64,000 nt of DNA from Mycolicibacterium septicum DSM 44393 (lineage in GTDB: Bacteria; Actinomycetota; Actinomycetes; Mycobacteriales; Mycobacteriaceae). The notes beneath the pieces were generated by a model. The model was not told the DNA's origin. It made no database searches and saw only the letters and a list, made by a program, of their open reading frames with translations. The stretch is from positions 1,446,682 through 1,510,681 of the forward strand of contig NZ_HG322951.1 in NCBI RefSeq assembly GCF_000455325.1, written 5' to 3'. Within the stretch, counting starts at the first letter, position 1. Every line of letters begins with the position of its first letter. Made by a program: the position numbers and the translations under genes. Below are positions 1 to 8,458 of this stretch, in pieces.

Positions 1-274
1 GTGCTACCGGATCGCCCAGGAGGGGCTGACCAATGTGGCGCGTCACTCCGGGGCGCGAAAGGTGTGGGTGGATCTGCACACCGGTGAAGGTGAACTCACG
101 TTGCGGGTGGCCGACGACGGCTGCGGCGGTATCGCGACCGAACCGATGCGGGAGGGCGCGGGCATCAACGGCATGCGTGAGCGGGCACTGTTGGTGAATG
201 CCGCGCTGACGATCAGCTCACCGCCGGGTGGGGGCACCGAAGTGCGGTTGGTCATCCCGTTGCGGGGCGCCTGA
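1..274 (+). CDS. Two-component sensor histidine kinase, C-terminal fragment
   Basis: The gene enters from the left edge, reading in the frame that starts at base 2. The visible 90 residues are the HATPase_c ATP-binding domain of a NarL/DesK-type kinase: the N-box reads CYRIAQEGLTNVARHS, the G1 box VADDGCGG and the G2 box GINGMRERA. It would phosphorylate the response regulator that starts one base after its TGA stop; this spacing implies co-transcription. The sensor and dimerisation domains lie outside the window, so the signal cannot be inferred. Confidence 0.9.
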   Translation, partial: CYRIAQEGLTNVARHSGARKVWVDLHTGEGELTLRVADDGCGGIATEPMREGAGINGMRERALLVNAALTISSPPGGGTEVRLVIPLRGA

Positions 275-275
275 C

Positions 276-923
276 ATGCCGGCCCGGATCCTGCTCGCCG
301 ATGATCACGCCCTGGTCCGTAGCGGGCTGCGGATGATCATCGATGCGGAATCCGATCTGCAGGTGGTGGCCGAGGCCGCCGACGGGCACGAGGCGCTGAC
401 CGCACTGGAAACGACGCCGGTGGACCTGGCGATCCTCGACATCGCGATGCCGCGGATGACCGGGTTGCAGGCCGCGCGTGAGATCAACCGGACTCATCCG
501 AACGTGCGGATCCTGATCCTGTCGATGTACGACAACGAGCAGTATTTCTTCGAGGCGCTCAAGGCCGGGGCGTCGGGCTATGTGCTGAAGTCGGTGGCCG
601 ACCGCGATCTGCTCGAAGCCTGCCGGGCGACCATGCGCGGGGAGCCGTTCCTGTACGCCGGCGCGGTGACGGCGCTGATCCGTGACTATCTGCACCGGTC
701 ACGCCAGGGCGGTGAGTTGCCGGACACCATCCTCACGCCACGGGAGGAGGAGGTCCTCAAGTTGATCGCCGAGGGCTACTCGACCCGCGAGATCGCCGCG
801 ACACTGACCATCAGCGCCAAGACGGTGGACCGGCACCGGACCAACATCCTGGCCAAGCTCGGCCTGCGAGACCGGTTGGCGCTGACGCGCTACGCGATCC
901 GCGCCGGGCTCATCGAACCGTGA
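276..923 (+). CDS. NarL/FixJ-family response regulator
   Basis: A 215-residue DNA-binding response regulator. The receiver domain (about 1-120) has the acidic pair D9-D10, phospho-acceptor D55 in LAILDIAMP, S83 and K105. A LuxR-type helix-turn-helix occupies about 150-213, beginning LTPREEEV. An in-frame codon exists upstream at 228 but would overlap the kinase by 47 bases; the ATG at 276, just after the kinase stop, gives the family-standard MPARILLADDH start. Partner of the upstream kinase. Its 3' end overlaps the convergent DUF1707 gene by 34 bases. Targets cannot be named. Confidence 0.95.
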   Translation: MPARILLADDHALVRSGLRMIIDAESDLQVVAEAADGHEALTALETTPVDLAILDIAMPRMTGLQAAREINRTHPNVRILILSMYDNEQYFFEALKAGASGYVLKSVADRDLLEACRATMRGEPFLYAGAVTALIRDYLHRSRQGGELPDTILTPREEEVLKLIAEGYSTREIAATLTISAKTVDRHRTNILAKLGLRDRLALTRYAIRAGLIEP

Positions 924-1339
924 GCCCAGATCGGAATGGCATGTGACGCAACGCCGATGCCCCAGCCCATGATCGGCCAGACGGGCCAGAAGTACCAGCC
1001 GCCACCGCCGAACCCGACGGCCATCCAGATGCCCAACATCAGCAGGGATCCGGCGACGTAGGCGGCGAGGTGGATCTTGACGCTCATCCGGGCGGCCCGC
1101 TGCTGGGCGGCGTGGCGTCGGGGATCGTGACGCCGCAGACGGTTGACGGGTAAGTCTTTGACGAGCGCATGTAGCTCGTCGGTGGTCTGGGCCCGGAACG
1201 CCGACTGCAGCCGATCCTCGTACTCGGGCATCGCCAGGTAGCCCTGGGTGAGGGCCTGGCCGAGATCGTTGGCAGTGCGTTCCCGCTCCCGGTCGCCGGC
1301 GCGGGCGGTTTCAACGGTGTGTAAGGCGGTGTCGGCCAT
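890..1339 (-). CDS. DUF1707 domain membrane protein
   Basis: A 149-residue protein. Residues about 15-64 carry the DUF1707 (SHOCT-like) pattern GDRERERTANDLGQAL followed by EYEDRLQSAFRAQTTDEL, then a basic linker and two predicted membrane segments near 90-109 and 114-135, the second region rich in Trp and Gly (2TM-type). The family is common in actinobacteria and has no firmly assigned function. The end overlaps the convergent response regulator. A perfect inverted repeat lies 18-32 bases upstream of the ATG (see 1357-1371), suggesting repressor control. Confidence 0.85.
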   Translation of the reverse strand: MADTALHTVETARAGDRERERTANDLGQALTQGYLAMPEYEDRLQSAFRAQTTDELHALVKDLPVNRLRRHDPRRHAAQQRAARMSVKIHLAAYVAGSLLMLGIWMAVGFGGGGWYFWPVWPIMGWGIGVASHAIPIWAHGSMSPARIA

Positions 1340-1356
1340 CTTGAACTCCCGTGAAT

Positions 1357-1371
1357 CTAGTCAGTGACTAG
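1357..1371. promoter_or_regulatory. Perfect inverted repeat, candidate operator
   Basis: CTAGTCA-G-TGACTAG is a perfect 7-1-7 palindrome 18 bases upstream of the DUF1707 start codon (minus strand). It lies in the only non-coding gap there (1340-1400), where a promoter or 5' leader would be expected. The size suits a dimeric repressor. No binding protein is known; the TetR gene at 2303 is the nearest regulator, but a link is only a guess. Confidence 0.5.
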
Positions 1372-1400
1372 TTGAACTATCCCACCTGAACTTGTCAGCG

Positions 1401-1895
1401 TCAAGATGTAATTCCGCTTGCTTCCCGTTCGGCCAGATCGCGCAGGGTGAGCAGCTGTTTTCGCATCATTACGACGTCGCCCGCCGCCATCGCCCACCCG
1501 ATGATCCGTGGACCGTCGAAGCGCACCCGCACGTGTAGCCGGGTGCCGCCGGTTTCGCTGCGCACGGCGTAGGTGACCGCAACCTTCCCGGACTGCAGCG
1601 TTACGTGTTCGCCGTCGATGAATGAGCACAGCGTGAAAATCTGCATGAAGCGTTGGCCGGTGCGGAGCTGGGTCAGTTCCGGGTTCCGGCTGCGCGGACT
1701 GCGCCGGCCGAAGTTGTCGAGCAGGTCGTAGCTGTACGGTGCGACCCGTAGCTGGCAGAGCCAGCCGAACACCGTCGACACTGGCGCGTCGATGCTGATC
1801 GCCCGGTCGGCGCAGAGTGCGGTGACCTCGGTCAGGACGTCGCACGGCAGGGCGGCGTTGCGCTCCTGGGCCGTGGCGCCCCAGTTCAGGATCAC
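1401..1895 (-). CDS. SRPBCC-family protein
   Basis: A 164-residue protein with a START/SRPBCC-like layout: a strand and helix (RAISIDAPVSTVFGWLCQL) followed by a long antiparallel sheet region and a C-terminal helix with MRKQLLTLRDLAE. I chose the GTG at 1895, which overlaps the upstream gene's TGA (GTGA) and so is translationally coupled; the longer frame to 2144 runs antisense-like through the neighbouring gene. These folds bind hydrophobic ligands; ligand and role are unknown. Paired with the related-type protein at 1892-2281, facing a TetR gene. Confidence 0.75.
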   Translation of the reverse strand: MILNWGATAQERNAALPCDVLTEVTALCADRAISIDAPVSTVFGWLCQLRVAPYSYDLLDNFGRRSPRSRNPELTQLRTGQRFMQIFTLCSFIDGEHVTLQSGKVAVTYAVRSETGGTRLHVRVRFDGPRIIGWAMAAGDVVMMRKQLLTLRDLAEREASGITS

Positions 1896-2281
1896 GCCAG
1901 GACATCCGGGCGTGGGCGCAGTTGTCCCGCAATGCGTTTGAGGACCTGGCGCACCGCCACCGCGTGGCCGCCCGAGCCGATCACCAGGGCGCGGTAGATC
2001 TTGCCGTGGATACCCGGGAAGGCTGCCCAGGTTTGTGAGCGCACCCGGGTGCGATGCGGGCCGAGGTCGTCCAGCTCGAAGACCCACTCGTAGATCGAGA
2101 AGGGATGGCGACCCTTGAGGACCAGGCGTTCGCGCGGGGTGCACTCGCCGATCGCGAATCCGAATGGGGCGCGCGGTTCGGCGGGGTTACCGCACATCGC
2201 TCGCAGGACGGCGGCCCATGTCGTGGCGGCGTCGGCGTCGACGGTTATGGCATGCTCATCGATATAGGGTAAACGTTCCAT
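1892..2281 (-). CDS. SRPBCC-like / DUF2867-like protein
   Basis: A 129-residue hypothetical protein beginning MERLPYIDEHAITVDADAA, with the alternating hydrophobic pattern of SRPBCC or DUF2867 proteins (RLVLKGRHPFSIYEWVFEL; RVRSQTWAAFPG). The ATG at 2281 is preferred to more upstream in-frame codons because those would run through the divergent TetR gene. It is first in a two-gene operon with the SRPBCC gene at 1401, overlapping by 4 bases. Only 21 bases separate it from the TetR start, so the regulator may control this pair. Function unknown. Confidence 0.75.
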   Translation of the reverse strand: MERLPYIDEHAITVDADAATTWAAVLRAMCGNPAEPRAPFGFAIGECTPRERLVLKGRHPFSIYEWVFELDDLGPHRTRVRSQTWAAFPGIHGKIYRALVIGSGGHAVAVRQVLKRIAGQLRPRPDVLA

Positions 2282-2302
2282 ATAGAAGGACTGTACTAGA
2301 TC

Positions 2303-2884
2303 ATGGCGCCTCCGCGGAAGCATGAAACCGACGCGATTCTGGATGCGACGCGGGCGTTGGTGCTTGCCGAAGGACCAAGGGCGGCAAGCGTTGCGGCGAT
2401 TGCCAAGGTCAGCGGGGCCCCGGCGGGCACGCTGTACCACCGGTTCGGCAATCGCAACGGGGTGCTGACGGCGGCCTGGCTCCGGGCGCTGGAGCGTTTT
2501 CAATCCCGCGCGATGGCGGCAACAGCGGACGACGCGGTGGAGGCGGCGGTTGCGATGGGCGTCGCTGCTGTGGACTTCGCCCGCGAGGTTCCCGAGGACG
2601 CCCGATTTCTGCTGACCATCCGTCCGAGCGACCTGCTCGACGGCGCACCCGATGCGGAGTTCACTGCGACGCTGGCGGCGATGAACGTGCCACTCATCGA
2701 ACGGTTACGCGAGTTGGCGCGTGGGATCTACGGCAATGACGATGCGCGCACGATGGATGCCATGTCCCGGGCGGTCGTCGATCTGCCCTATGCGATGGTG
2801 CGTCGGCATGCCAACGATGCCGAGCTGCCGGCGTGGATGGAGGAGGACTTGGCCGATGCCATCCGGAAGTTGTTGACCAGGTAG
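2303..2884 (+). CDS. TetR-family transcriptional regulator
   Basis: A 193-residue regulator. The N-terminal DNA-binding domain (about 7-55) includes the HTH VAAIAKVSGAPAGTLYHRFG; the rest is a helical ligand/dimerisation domain with no recognisable signature. It is divergent from the SRPBCC pair with a 21-base gap, the classic arrangement for local repression. The gap is too short for two independent full-length promoters plus leaders, so at least one mRNA may be leaderless, as is frequent in mycobacteria. Ligand unknown. Confidence 0.9.
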   Translation: MAPPRKHETDAILDATRALVLAEGPRAASVAAIAKVSGAPAGTLYHRFGNRNGVLTAAWLRALERFQSRAMAATADDAVEAAVAMGVAAVDFAREVPEDARFLLTIRPSDLLDGAPDAEFTATLAAMNVPLIERLRELARGIYGNDDARTMDAMSRAVVDLPYAMVRRHANDAELPAWMEEDLADAIRKLLTR

Positions 2885-2894
2885 GGGCTTCGGG

Positions 2895-3203
2895 TCAGCG
2901 CGGGTGCATCTGACCGTCGAGGTTGCCGCCCTCGTGTTGGTCGCTGCGGTCGTAGTCGGTGGCTGCCTTGTTCAGTTTGACCGATAGGTCGGTCGAGATC
3001 AGGTGCATCTTCCCGGCTGCTGCGCGGCGGGACAGTTCTGCAGACTTGAGCGCCATCGCGGTGGGGGAGCACACCAGGCCGTGTGTCTGGAAGACATGGC
3101 CCGCGGTTCCGTCCGGCGCCGACTGGGCTGTCTCGATCAGCGAGGCGGCTTGTCCCTGCACGGTTGCGGTCGAACGGATCTGGTCGGAAACAGTCAGTGT
3201 CAT
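2895..3203 (-). CDS. EspC-like type VII secretion target (DUF2580-like)
   Basis: A 102-residue, mostly helical protein resembling the ESX-1 secretion-associated EspC/EspF group: it begins MTLTVSDQIRSTATVQGQAA, is Ala-rich, lacks a Sec signal, and ends with a flexible Gly/Asp-rich tail. Y84-D85-R86-S87-D88 matches the YxxxD/E type VII secretion signal, located after the second helix as expected. It is the last gene of a three-gene minus-strand operon with an EspE-like protein (45-base gap) and a membrane protein. Identity rests on motif and context, not on an alignment. Confidence 0.75.
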   Translation of the reverse strand: MTLTVSDQIRSTATVQGQAASLIETAQSAPDGTAGHVFQTHGLVCSPTAMALKSAELSRRAAAGKMHLISTDLSVKLNKAATDYDRSDQHEGGNLDGQMHPR

Positions 3204-3248
3204 GCGAGGCTCTCTCGTCGGATTCGGGCGGGGCGATGGGGCGGGATG

Positions 3249-4079
3249 TCAGCTGCCGAAACCGCCACCCGGCAGCTCGGCATTCGAACCGATCGACTCG
3301 TATTGCGAGGCCAAGCTCCTGATCTTGCCCGCGTTGTCTCCGGAACGACTGGCCATTTGGTGAACCTGGATGGTGCCGGCGGGCACGGTGGCGGCGACGG
3401 CGGCAATCTCGATTCCCAGGGAAATCTCTGGACCGACAACGGGAATAGCTTTGGCGATCAGCGCCGGAACAATGCTCAGGCTCAGAACCGTCTGACATTT
3501 AGAGACGAATTCGCGCGTTTTGTCGACCTGGCCGGCTTCCTCGGCGATTACCTTTTGAAGGTCCTCATCCGTATGTGACATATCGGCGGCACGTGCTTGT
3601 TGTTCTTTGTTTCTATCGCTGTAAGCAGTCGACGCGTCACCCGTCCAGCCACCGGGTGGTGCGGACTTCAGCAGAGTGGAATGTGCATCCACAAAATGAT
3701 TGGCGCCTTCGGTGAACCGTGCCCCGTCCTCAGGCCGGCCAAAACCCAACATGTTGCTTTCCATGGTCAAGGTGATGAGTCCGGCATTGATAATCGGTGT
3801 GCCGGCCCCCTTGGCGAAGTTCTTGAGGGACTGGGCAGAAGACGTAGCGCCCGATGCGGCCGCTGATTTGGCCAGCGCCGAAGCGCCTTCGGTTGCTACC
3901 TGTTGGCCGATCGCGAGCAAGTCGGATCCGATGCCTGCCATACCCCACGGCACGCTCGACTTCACGCCGTTCGCGTGGTCGGCAATGCCGAAAACGTAGT
4001 TGCCGTTGAGGTAATAGAAACTGCCTACACCCATACCAATATTCCGTTCGACTCGACCAGACTCGACCGAGCCTAACAC
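3249..4079 (-). CDS. EspA/EspE-like protein, putative type VII substrate
   Basis: A 276-residue protein, rich in Ala, Gly and Ser, with no Sec signal. Residues about 90-170 hold NMLGFGRPEDGARF and a WTGDASTAY stretch; W145-T-G147 is a WxG turn motif typical of EspA/EspE and WXG100 relatives. A hydrophobic segment lies near 200-235. Start is GTG at 4079; an ATG 45 bases inside (4034, MGVGSFYYLNG) is an equally plausible start. The next gene encodes the EspC-like partner, the usual order for co-secreted Esp pairs. No ESX core gene is in the window, so the exporting system is unknown. Confidence 0.75.
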   Translation of the reverse strand: MLGSVESGRVERNIGMGVGSFYYLNGNYVFGIADHANGVKSSVPWGMAGIGSDLLAIGQQVATEGASALAKSAAASGATSSAQSLKNFAKGAGTPIINAGLITLTMESNMLGFGRPEDGARFTEGANHFVDAHSTLLKSAPPGGWTGDASTAYSDRNKEQQARAADMSHTDEDLQKVIAEEAGQVDKTREFVSKCQTVLSLSIVPALIAKAIPVVGPEISLGIEIAAVAATVPAGTIQVHQMASRSGDNAGKIRSLASQYESIGSNAELPGGGFGS

Positions 4080-4138
4080 CGGTTCTATGCGGGTACCCGC
4101 ACCAAATCGCGGGTGAAGCCGCAGGTCGGACGAGCTGG

Positions 4139-4852
4139 CTACGCCGCACGCAGGCGATCCACGGCCCGCCCGTCGGTGAGCTCGTCGCGCAGCTCGGGGT
4201 GTTGCCAGTAGAACCTGACCAATTCGATGAGTGCTGTGCCCTTCGGCGTGTAAATTCCGACAGATTCCATCACCAGTGCTTCGCCACCGGTCACGGTCAC
4301 CACCATCGGGTTCCAGAGTCGCCCTTGTTCGGGCAAGCTGTCGGTGATGTTTTCGATCGCGTCCCAGTTGCCGGTTTTCGGCTCCCTCAAGGTGGCGAAT
4401 TCAAATCCCTCAGGGCGAAGGACGAGATAGCTGAGGCTGCCTTGCGTGGACAATTTGAACCAGCTCCAGGCCAGCACCGCGCCGGCGGCGGCCGCACACA
4501 GTGGAAACACATGTCGAAATGAGCCGAGGGGAAGGTACAGCACACCGGTGACCCAGGCCAGGAACATCAGCCATGTGGAAAGGGTTCCAGCAACGATCAA
4601 TCGGTGCAAGTTCCGTTCGATTCTTTTATCGGGCATTATCCGAGTTCCGCTGGTGTCGAATGTGGCCTGAAATGAGACGGTTTTCGATTCCAGCATCATG
4701 GTGATCGAGAATATGGACGTCACCGTCAGGCCGATCGCAACGAGGATCGTGACAATTGAGAATTGCTTTGCCGCGTTGAACGCCCATACGGACAACATTG
4801 CGATGAACACCAATGTCACCGCAATACCGAATCGTCTCGCGAATTTTTCCAT
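4139..4852 (-). CDS. Four-helix membrane protein of the Esp-like operon
   Basis: A 237-residue hypothetical protein with two predicted transmembrane helices at about 8-53, a short polar loop, two more at about 88-135, and a soluble C-terminal half (PEGFEFATLREPKTGNWDAI onward) that may form a small beta domain. It lies 59 bases upstream of the EspE-like gene on the same strand and is probably the first gene of that operon. I do not recognise the family. The association with two putative type VII substrates suggests an envelope or accessory role, but this is inference. Confidence 0.7.
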   Translation of the reverse strand: MEKFARRFGIAVTLVFIAMLSVWAFNAAKQFSIVTILVAIGLTVTSIFSITMMLESKTVSFQATFDTSGTRIMPDKRIERNLHRLIVAGTLSTWLMFLAWVTGVLYLPLGSFRHVFPLCAAAAGAVLAWSWFKLSTQGSLSYLVLRPEGFEFATLREPKTGNWDAIENITDSLPEQGRLWNPMVVTVTGGEALVMESVGIYTPKGTALIELVRFYWQHPELRDELTDGRAVDRLRAA

Positions 4853-4899
4853 CTCGCCCCTCGTCTGCGCCCCGCCGATGTGTCGGTATGGTCTGGCTC

Positions 4900-5352
4900 A
4901 TGGATGATAAGGCCGAAGTCTCAAAGGTGGTCGCAGCCAGTCGAGAGATTGCCGCACCGGCCGAGACGATCTTCGAGCTGATCGCGGACCCGGCACAGCA
5001 GCCTCGCTGGGACGGCAATGAGAACTTGGCCGAGGCTCCCACCGGGCAGCGGGTGCGCGCCGTCGGCGACGTCTTCACCATGACGATCAAGCAGGGCGGC
5101 GACCGGGAGAACCGGATCGTCGAGTTCGAGGAAGGCCGGCGTATCGCCTGGCGACCGTCGGAGATCGGGAAAGAGCCGCCCGGACATCTGTGGCGCTGGG
5201 AGCTGGAACCGTTGAGCGACAACCGAACCCTGGTCACCCACACCTACGACTGGACGCAGCTCGACGACGAGAAGCGGCTGATCCGCGCACGCGCCACCAC
5301 CGCGGACAAGCTGCAGGGATCGATCGACCGGCTGGCGGCGATCGCCGAGTAA
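4900..5352 (+). CDS. SRPBCC-family (polyketide cyclase-like) protein
   Basis: A 150-residue SRPBCC protein: it opens with the typical strand SREIAAPAETIFELIADPAQQPRWDG, continues with the sheet region GRRIAWRPSEIG and LWRWELEP, and ends in the long C-terminal helix. The ATG at 4900 gives this standard start; a longer frame to 4813 runs into the promoter region of the divergent membrane-protein gene. Such proteins bind lipophilic ligands or act as cyclases or dehydratases; nothing here specifies which. It converges on the CDC48-like ATPase gene, 9 bases away. Confidence 0.85.
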   Translation: MDDKAEVSKVVAASREIAAPAETIFELIADPAQQPRWDGNENLAEAPTGQRVRAVGDVFTMTIKQGGDRENRIVEFEEGRRIAWRPSEIGKEPPGHLWRWELEPLSDNRTLVTHTYDWTQLDDEKRLIRARATTADKLQGSIDRLAAIAE

Positions 5353-5361
5353 TCGGCAGCC

Positions 5362-7575
5362 TCAGCGCCCGGCCGCGAACTCCCGCAACGACTGCACCTG
5401 TGCGGCGTCCAAAGACGGGCGCACGGTCTCACGCGCTTTGGCCACATCGGCTGCGGTGACGTCGGCCGCATCGATGGACCGGCGCATCGCCGTCAACGCC
5501 GCCTCCCGCAGCAGCGCCACACAGTCGGCCGCGCTGTAGCCGTCCAGATCGGAAGCCAGCGCGTCGAGATCGACATCCGGAGCGAGCGGAATGGATTTTC
5601 CTGCGGTACGCAGGATTTCGCGGCGCGCATCGGCGTCGGGCGGCTCGACGAACACCAGCTTCTCCAACCGGCCCGGCCGCAGCAGCGCGGGATCGATGAG
5701 GTCGGGTCGGTTGGTCGCACCCAGCACGACGACGTCGTTCATCGGTTCGATGCCGTCGAGCTCGGTAAGCAGGGACGCCACTACGCGGTCGGTCACCCCG
5801 GAGTCGAAGCTCTGCCCGCGTCGCGGGGCCAGGGCGTCGATCTCGTCCAGGAACACCAATGACGGCGCCGAGTCACGTGCCCGGGCGAACAGCTCGCGCA
5901 CCGCCTTCTCCGAGGAACCGACCCATTTGTCCATCAGCTCAGCGCCTTTGACGGCGTGCACGGAGAGCCGTCCTGAGCTGGCCAGGGCTCGCACCAGGAA
6001 CGTCTTTCCACAGCCGGGCGGGCCGTACAACAGCACGCCGCGCGGAGGCTCGACGCCGAGGCGCTGGAATGTGTCGGGATGCTGCAGCGGCCACAGCACG
6101 GCCTCGGTCAGCGCCTGTTTGGTCTCGACCATGTCGCCGACGTCGTCGAGCGTCACCGAGCCGACCGACACCTCCTCGGCGGCGGACCGCGACAGCGGGC
6201 GGATCACCGTCAGCGCCCCGGTCAGGTCTTCCTGCCACAGCACCGGTGCATTGCCGTCGGCGCTGGCCCGTGACGCGGCCCGCAGTGCGCCCTCGCGGAC
6301 CAGGGCGGCCAGATCGGCAACGACGAAACCCGGTGTGCGGTCGGCTATCTGGCCCAGATCCAATTCGGCGGCCGGAACGCCGCGCAGCAACACCTCCAGC
6401 AGCGCTTTGCGGGTGGCGGCATCGGGCAGCGTCAGGGCGAGTTCGCGGTCGCACAGATCCGGCGCCCGCAGGCGGGTATCCACCCCGATGGGCACGGCAG
6501 AGGTGGCGATGAACGCCACGCCGCGGGTGGCCACGGCGTCACGAAGTTCGGCGATGATCAACGCCGCAACGGGTTCAGGAGTCCGGTCGGCGGCAGTCGC
6601 GGGCAACAGGGCGTCGACGTCGGAGATCAGCAGCACCCCGCCGCCGTCGCGCACCGTGGCGACCGCGTCGGATACCCGGCGCAACCGGTCGTCGGCGGCC
6701 AGCGCACCCACCTCGGGCCCGTCGAGTTCCACCAACCGCCGCTCGGCGCACACCGTCCGCACCATGGTGGCCTTGCCGACGCCGGCGGGACCGGTCACCA
6801 GGACGCCGAGATTCGGTTTGGCGCCCAGGGTTTCGAGGAGTTGAGGTTCGTCGAGCGACAGCTTGAGCCATTCGGTGAGCTTGCCGGCCTGGGTATGGGA
6901 GCCCTTCAGATCGTCGAAGCTGACCGCCGGCTCGGCGCGTGCGGGGCTGATCGTATGGGCGCCGGTGGAGTCCGACGTACTCGGCTCGAGGCCCGATCCC
7001 CACGACACCACCGAATTCGGTTGAATGCTCACGGGTCCGGACGGATCGACGCCGGTCACCGTCAGCAGCTCCGAGGTCCACGTGATGCCCACGGACGATG
7101 CCAGCGCAGCGGTGGCCGCCGATGTCGAGGTGCCCGGCCCCAGATCGCGGGGGAGCAGCGACACGGTGTCGCCGACCGTCATGACCTTGCCCAGCAGTGC
7201 CTGGCGCAGCGTCGCCGACGAAATCGAATCGGTCGCCAGCTTCGACCCGCTCACCGTGACCGCCCGGGCGCCGTACACCGTCACCGGCGCCACGATCACT
7301 GTCGCGGTTTCCCGTACCCCGGCGTTGGACAACGTGACGTCGTCGAGCAGGGCGGTCCCGGTCGGGGTGCCGCCGGGCGCAACGCCGACGACGGCGGCGG
7401 TGGTACGAGATCCGGTCAACGAGATCGCATCCCACTCGCGCAGCCCGAGGGCGGCGATCGCCTCCGGATGCAGCCGGACCACGCCGCGACGTGAGTCGAG
7501 GGCTGAGGTGTTCAGCCGGGCCGTCAGGCGCAGATGCCCGAGCGCGTGATCCTCGTCGACCTCGAGCTGCGACAT
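5362..7575 (-). CDS. CDC48/VCP-like AAA+ ATPase with two ATPase domains
   Basis: A 737-residue protein, apparently the Rv0435c orthologue (from memory of gene order). The N-terminal part (1-190) resembles the CDC48 substrate-recognition domain. D1 has a degenerate Walker A at 262-270 (GPAGVGKAT, Ala where Ser/Thr is normal) and Walker B ending ISDVD instead of DE. D2 is canonical: Walker A GPPGCGKT at 518-525, Walker B LVFLDEID near 573-580, and ATNRPDLIDPALLRPGR as sensor 1/arginine finger region. The ATG at 7575 lies two bases after the pssA stop. Likely an unfoldase acting on proteins in the cytosol; substrate unknown. Last gene of the operon. Confidence 0.92.
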   Translation of the reverse strand: MSQLEVDEDHALGHLRLTARLNTSALDSRRGVVRLHPEAIAALGLREWDAISLTGSRTTAAVVGVAPGGTPTGTALLDDVTLSNAGVRETATVIVAPVTVYGARAVTVSGSKLATDSISSATLRQALLGKVMTVGDTVSLLPRDLGPGTSTSAATAALASSVGITWTSELLTVTGVDPSGPVSIQPNSVVSWGSGLEPSTSDSTGAHTISPARAEPAVSFDDLKGSHTQAGKLTEWLKLSLDEPQLLETLGAKPNLGVLVTGPAGVGKATMVRTVCAERRLVELDGPEVGALAADDRLRRVSDAVATVRDGGGVLLISDVDALLPATAADRTPEPVAALIIAELRDAVATRGVAFIATSAVPIGVDTRLRAPDLCDRELALTLPDAATRKALLEVLLRGVPAAELDLGQIADRTPGFVVADLAALVREGALRAASRASADGNAPVLWQEDLTGALTVIRPLSRSAAEEVSVGSVTLDDVGDMVETKQALTEAVLWPLQHPDTFQRLGVEPPRGVLLYGPPGCGKTFLVRALASSGRLSVHAVKGAELMDKWVGSSEKAVRELFARARDSAPSLVFLDEIDALAPRRGQSFDSGVTDRVVASLLTELDGIEPMNDVVVLGATNRPDLIDPALLRPGRLEKLVFVEPPDADARREILRTAGKSIPLAPDVDLDALASDLDGYSAADCVALLREAALTAMRRSIDAADVTAADVAKARETVRPSLDAAQVQSLREFAAGR

Positions 7576-7576
7576 G

Positions 7577-8458
7577 TCAGCGCCCCGGCTTCCGCAGTCC
7601 CAGACGGGCCATCGACCGCCGGTGCGGCTGCGCCCGGCGAATCGCGCGCCGCGTCGCACGGCGCTGCTGTGGCTTGTCGTCCCATGATTCGGGGTGGCTG
7701 GCCACCCATTTCTTGGTGCGTATCGCGAACGGGATGTGGATCACGTAGGCCACGATGATCACCATGATCACGATGTAGCCGTAGAAGACGGACGCCGCCA
7801 CGCCGATCGCGACCAGGGCGAGCAAGGGCGCCACCATGTTCGGCGGCACCGCGAAGGTGTGGATCTTGCGCATCGGGATCCGGCTGACCACCAGCAGCGA
7901 GACGCCGATCATCCAGATCGACACGGCCCACTCGCTGGTCCACCAACCGTCGCCGAACTGCATCTTGGCCGCGAGCGGTCCGATGGCGCCGAGCGCACCC
8001 GCCGGGGCGGGCATGCCGACGAAGTACTCCTTCTCGTACGCAGGCTGATCCACGTCGAGCAATGCGTTGAACCGGGCCAGCCGCAACACGATGCACACCG
8101 CGTAGAGCAGCACCACGATCCACCCGACCCGCGAGTGCGACAGCAGGGTGCCGTAGACGATGAGGGCCGGGGCGACACCGAAATTCACCGCGTCGGCCAG
8201 GGAGTCGATCTCCTCGCCCATCTTGGAGGTGGCATTGAGCATCCGCGCGACCCTGCCGTCCAGCGCGTCGAGGATCGCTGCGACCGCCAGGAACGCCATC
8301 GACTCGGTGGGCCGGTTGTCCAGCGCCATCTTGATCGCCGACAAGCCCAGGCAGATGGCGGCCACCGTCATGGCACTGGGCAGCATCCGCACGCTGAACG
8401 GCGGCGGTTTCATGCGTCCCTTGATCAACGACGGGGGCCGCACGCGGGGTTTGATCAT
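7577..8458 (-). CDS. pssA: CDP-diacylglycerol--serine O-phosphatidyltransferase
   Basis: Makes phosphatidylserine from CDP-diacylglycerol and serine, the first step to phosphatidylethanolamine. This 293-residue membrane protein has the CDP-alcohol phosphotransferase signature [12 protein letters not shown]...GEEIDSLAD (DxxDGxxAR-x8-GxxxDxxxD) near residue 70, and several hydrophobic helices after it. The C-terminus is basic and cytosolic. Its ATG (8458) overlaps the psd stop codon as ATGA, so translation is coupled to the next enzyme of the pathway. Order psd-pssA-ATPase matches Rv0437c-Rv0436c-Rv0435c as I recall it. Confidence 0.95.
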   Translation of the reverse strand: MIKPRVRPPSLIKGRMKPPPFSVRMLPSAMTVAAICLGLSAIKMALDNRPTESMAFLAVAAILDALDGRVARMLNATSKMGEEIDSLADAVNFGVAPALIVYGTLLSHSRVGWIVVLLYAVCIVLRLARFNALLDVDQPAYEKEYFVGMPAPAGALGAIGPLAAKMQFGDGWWTSEWAVSIWMIGVSLLVVSRIPMRKIHTFAVPPNMVAPLLALVAIGVAASVFYGYIVIMVIIVAYVIHIPFAIRTKKWVASHPESWDDKPQQRRATRRAIRRAQPHRRSMARLGLRKPGR

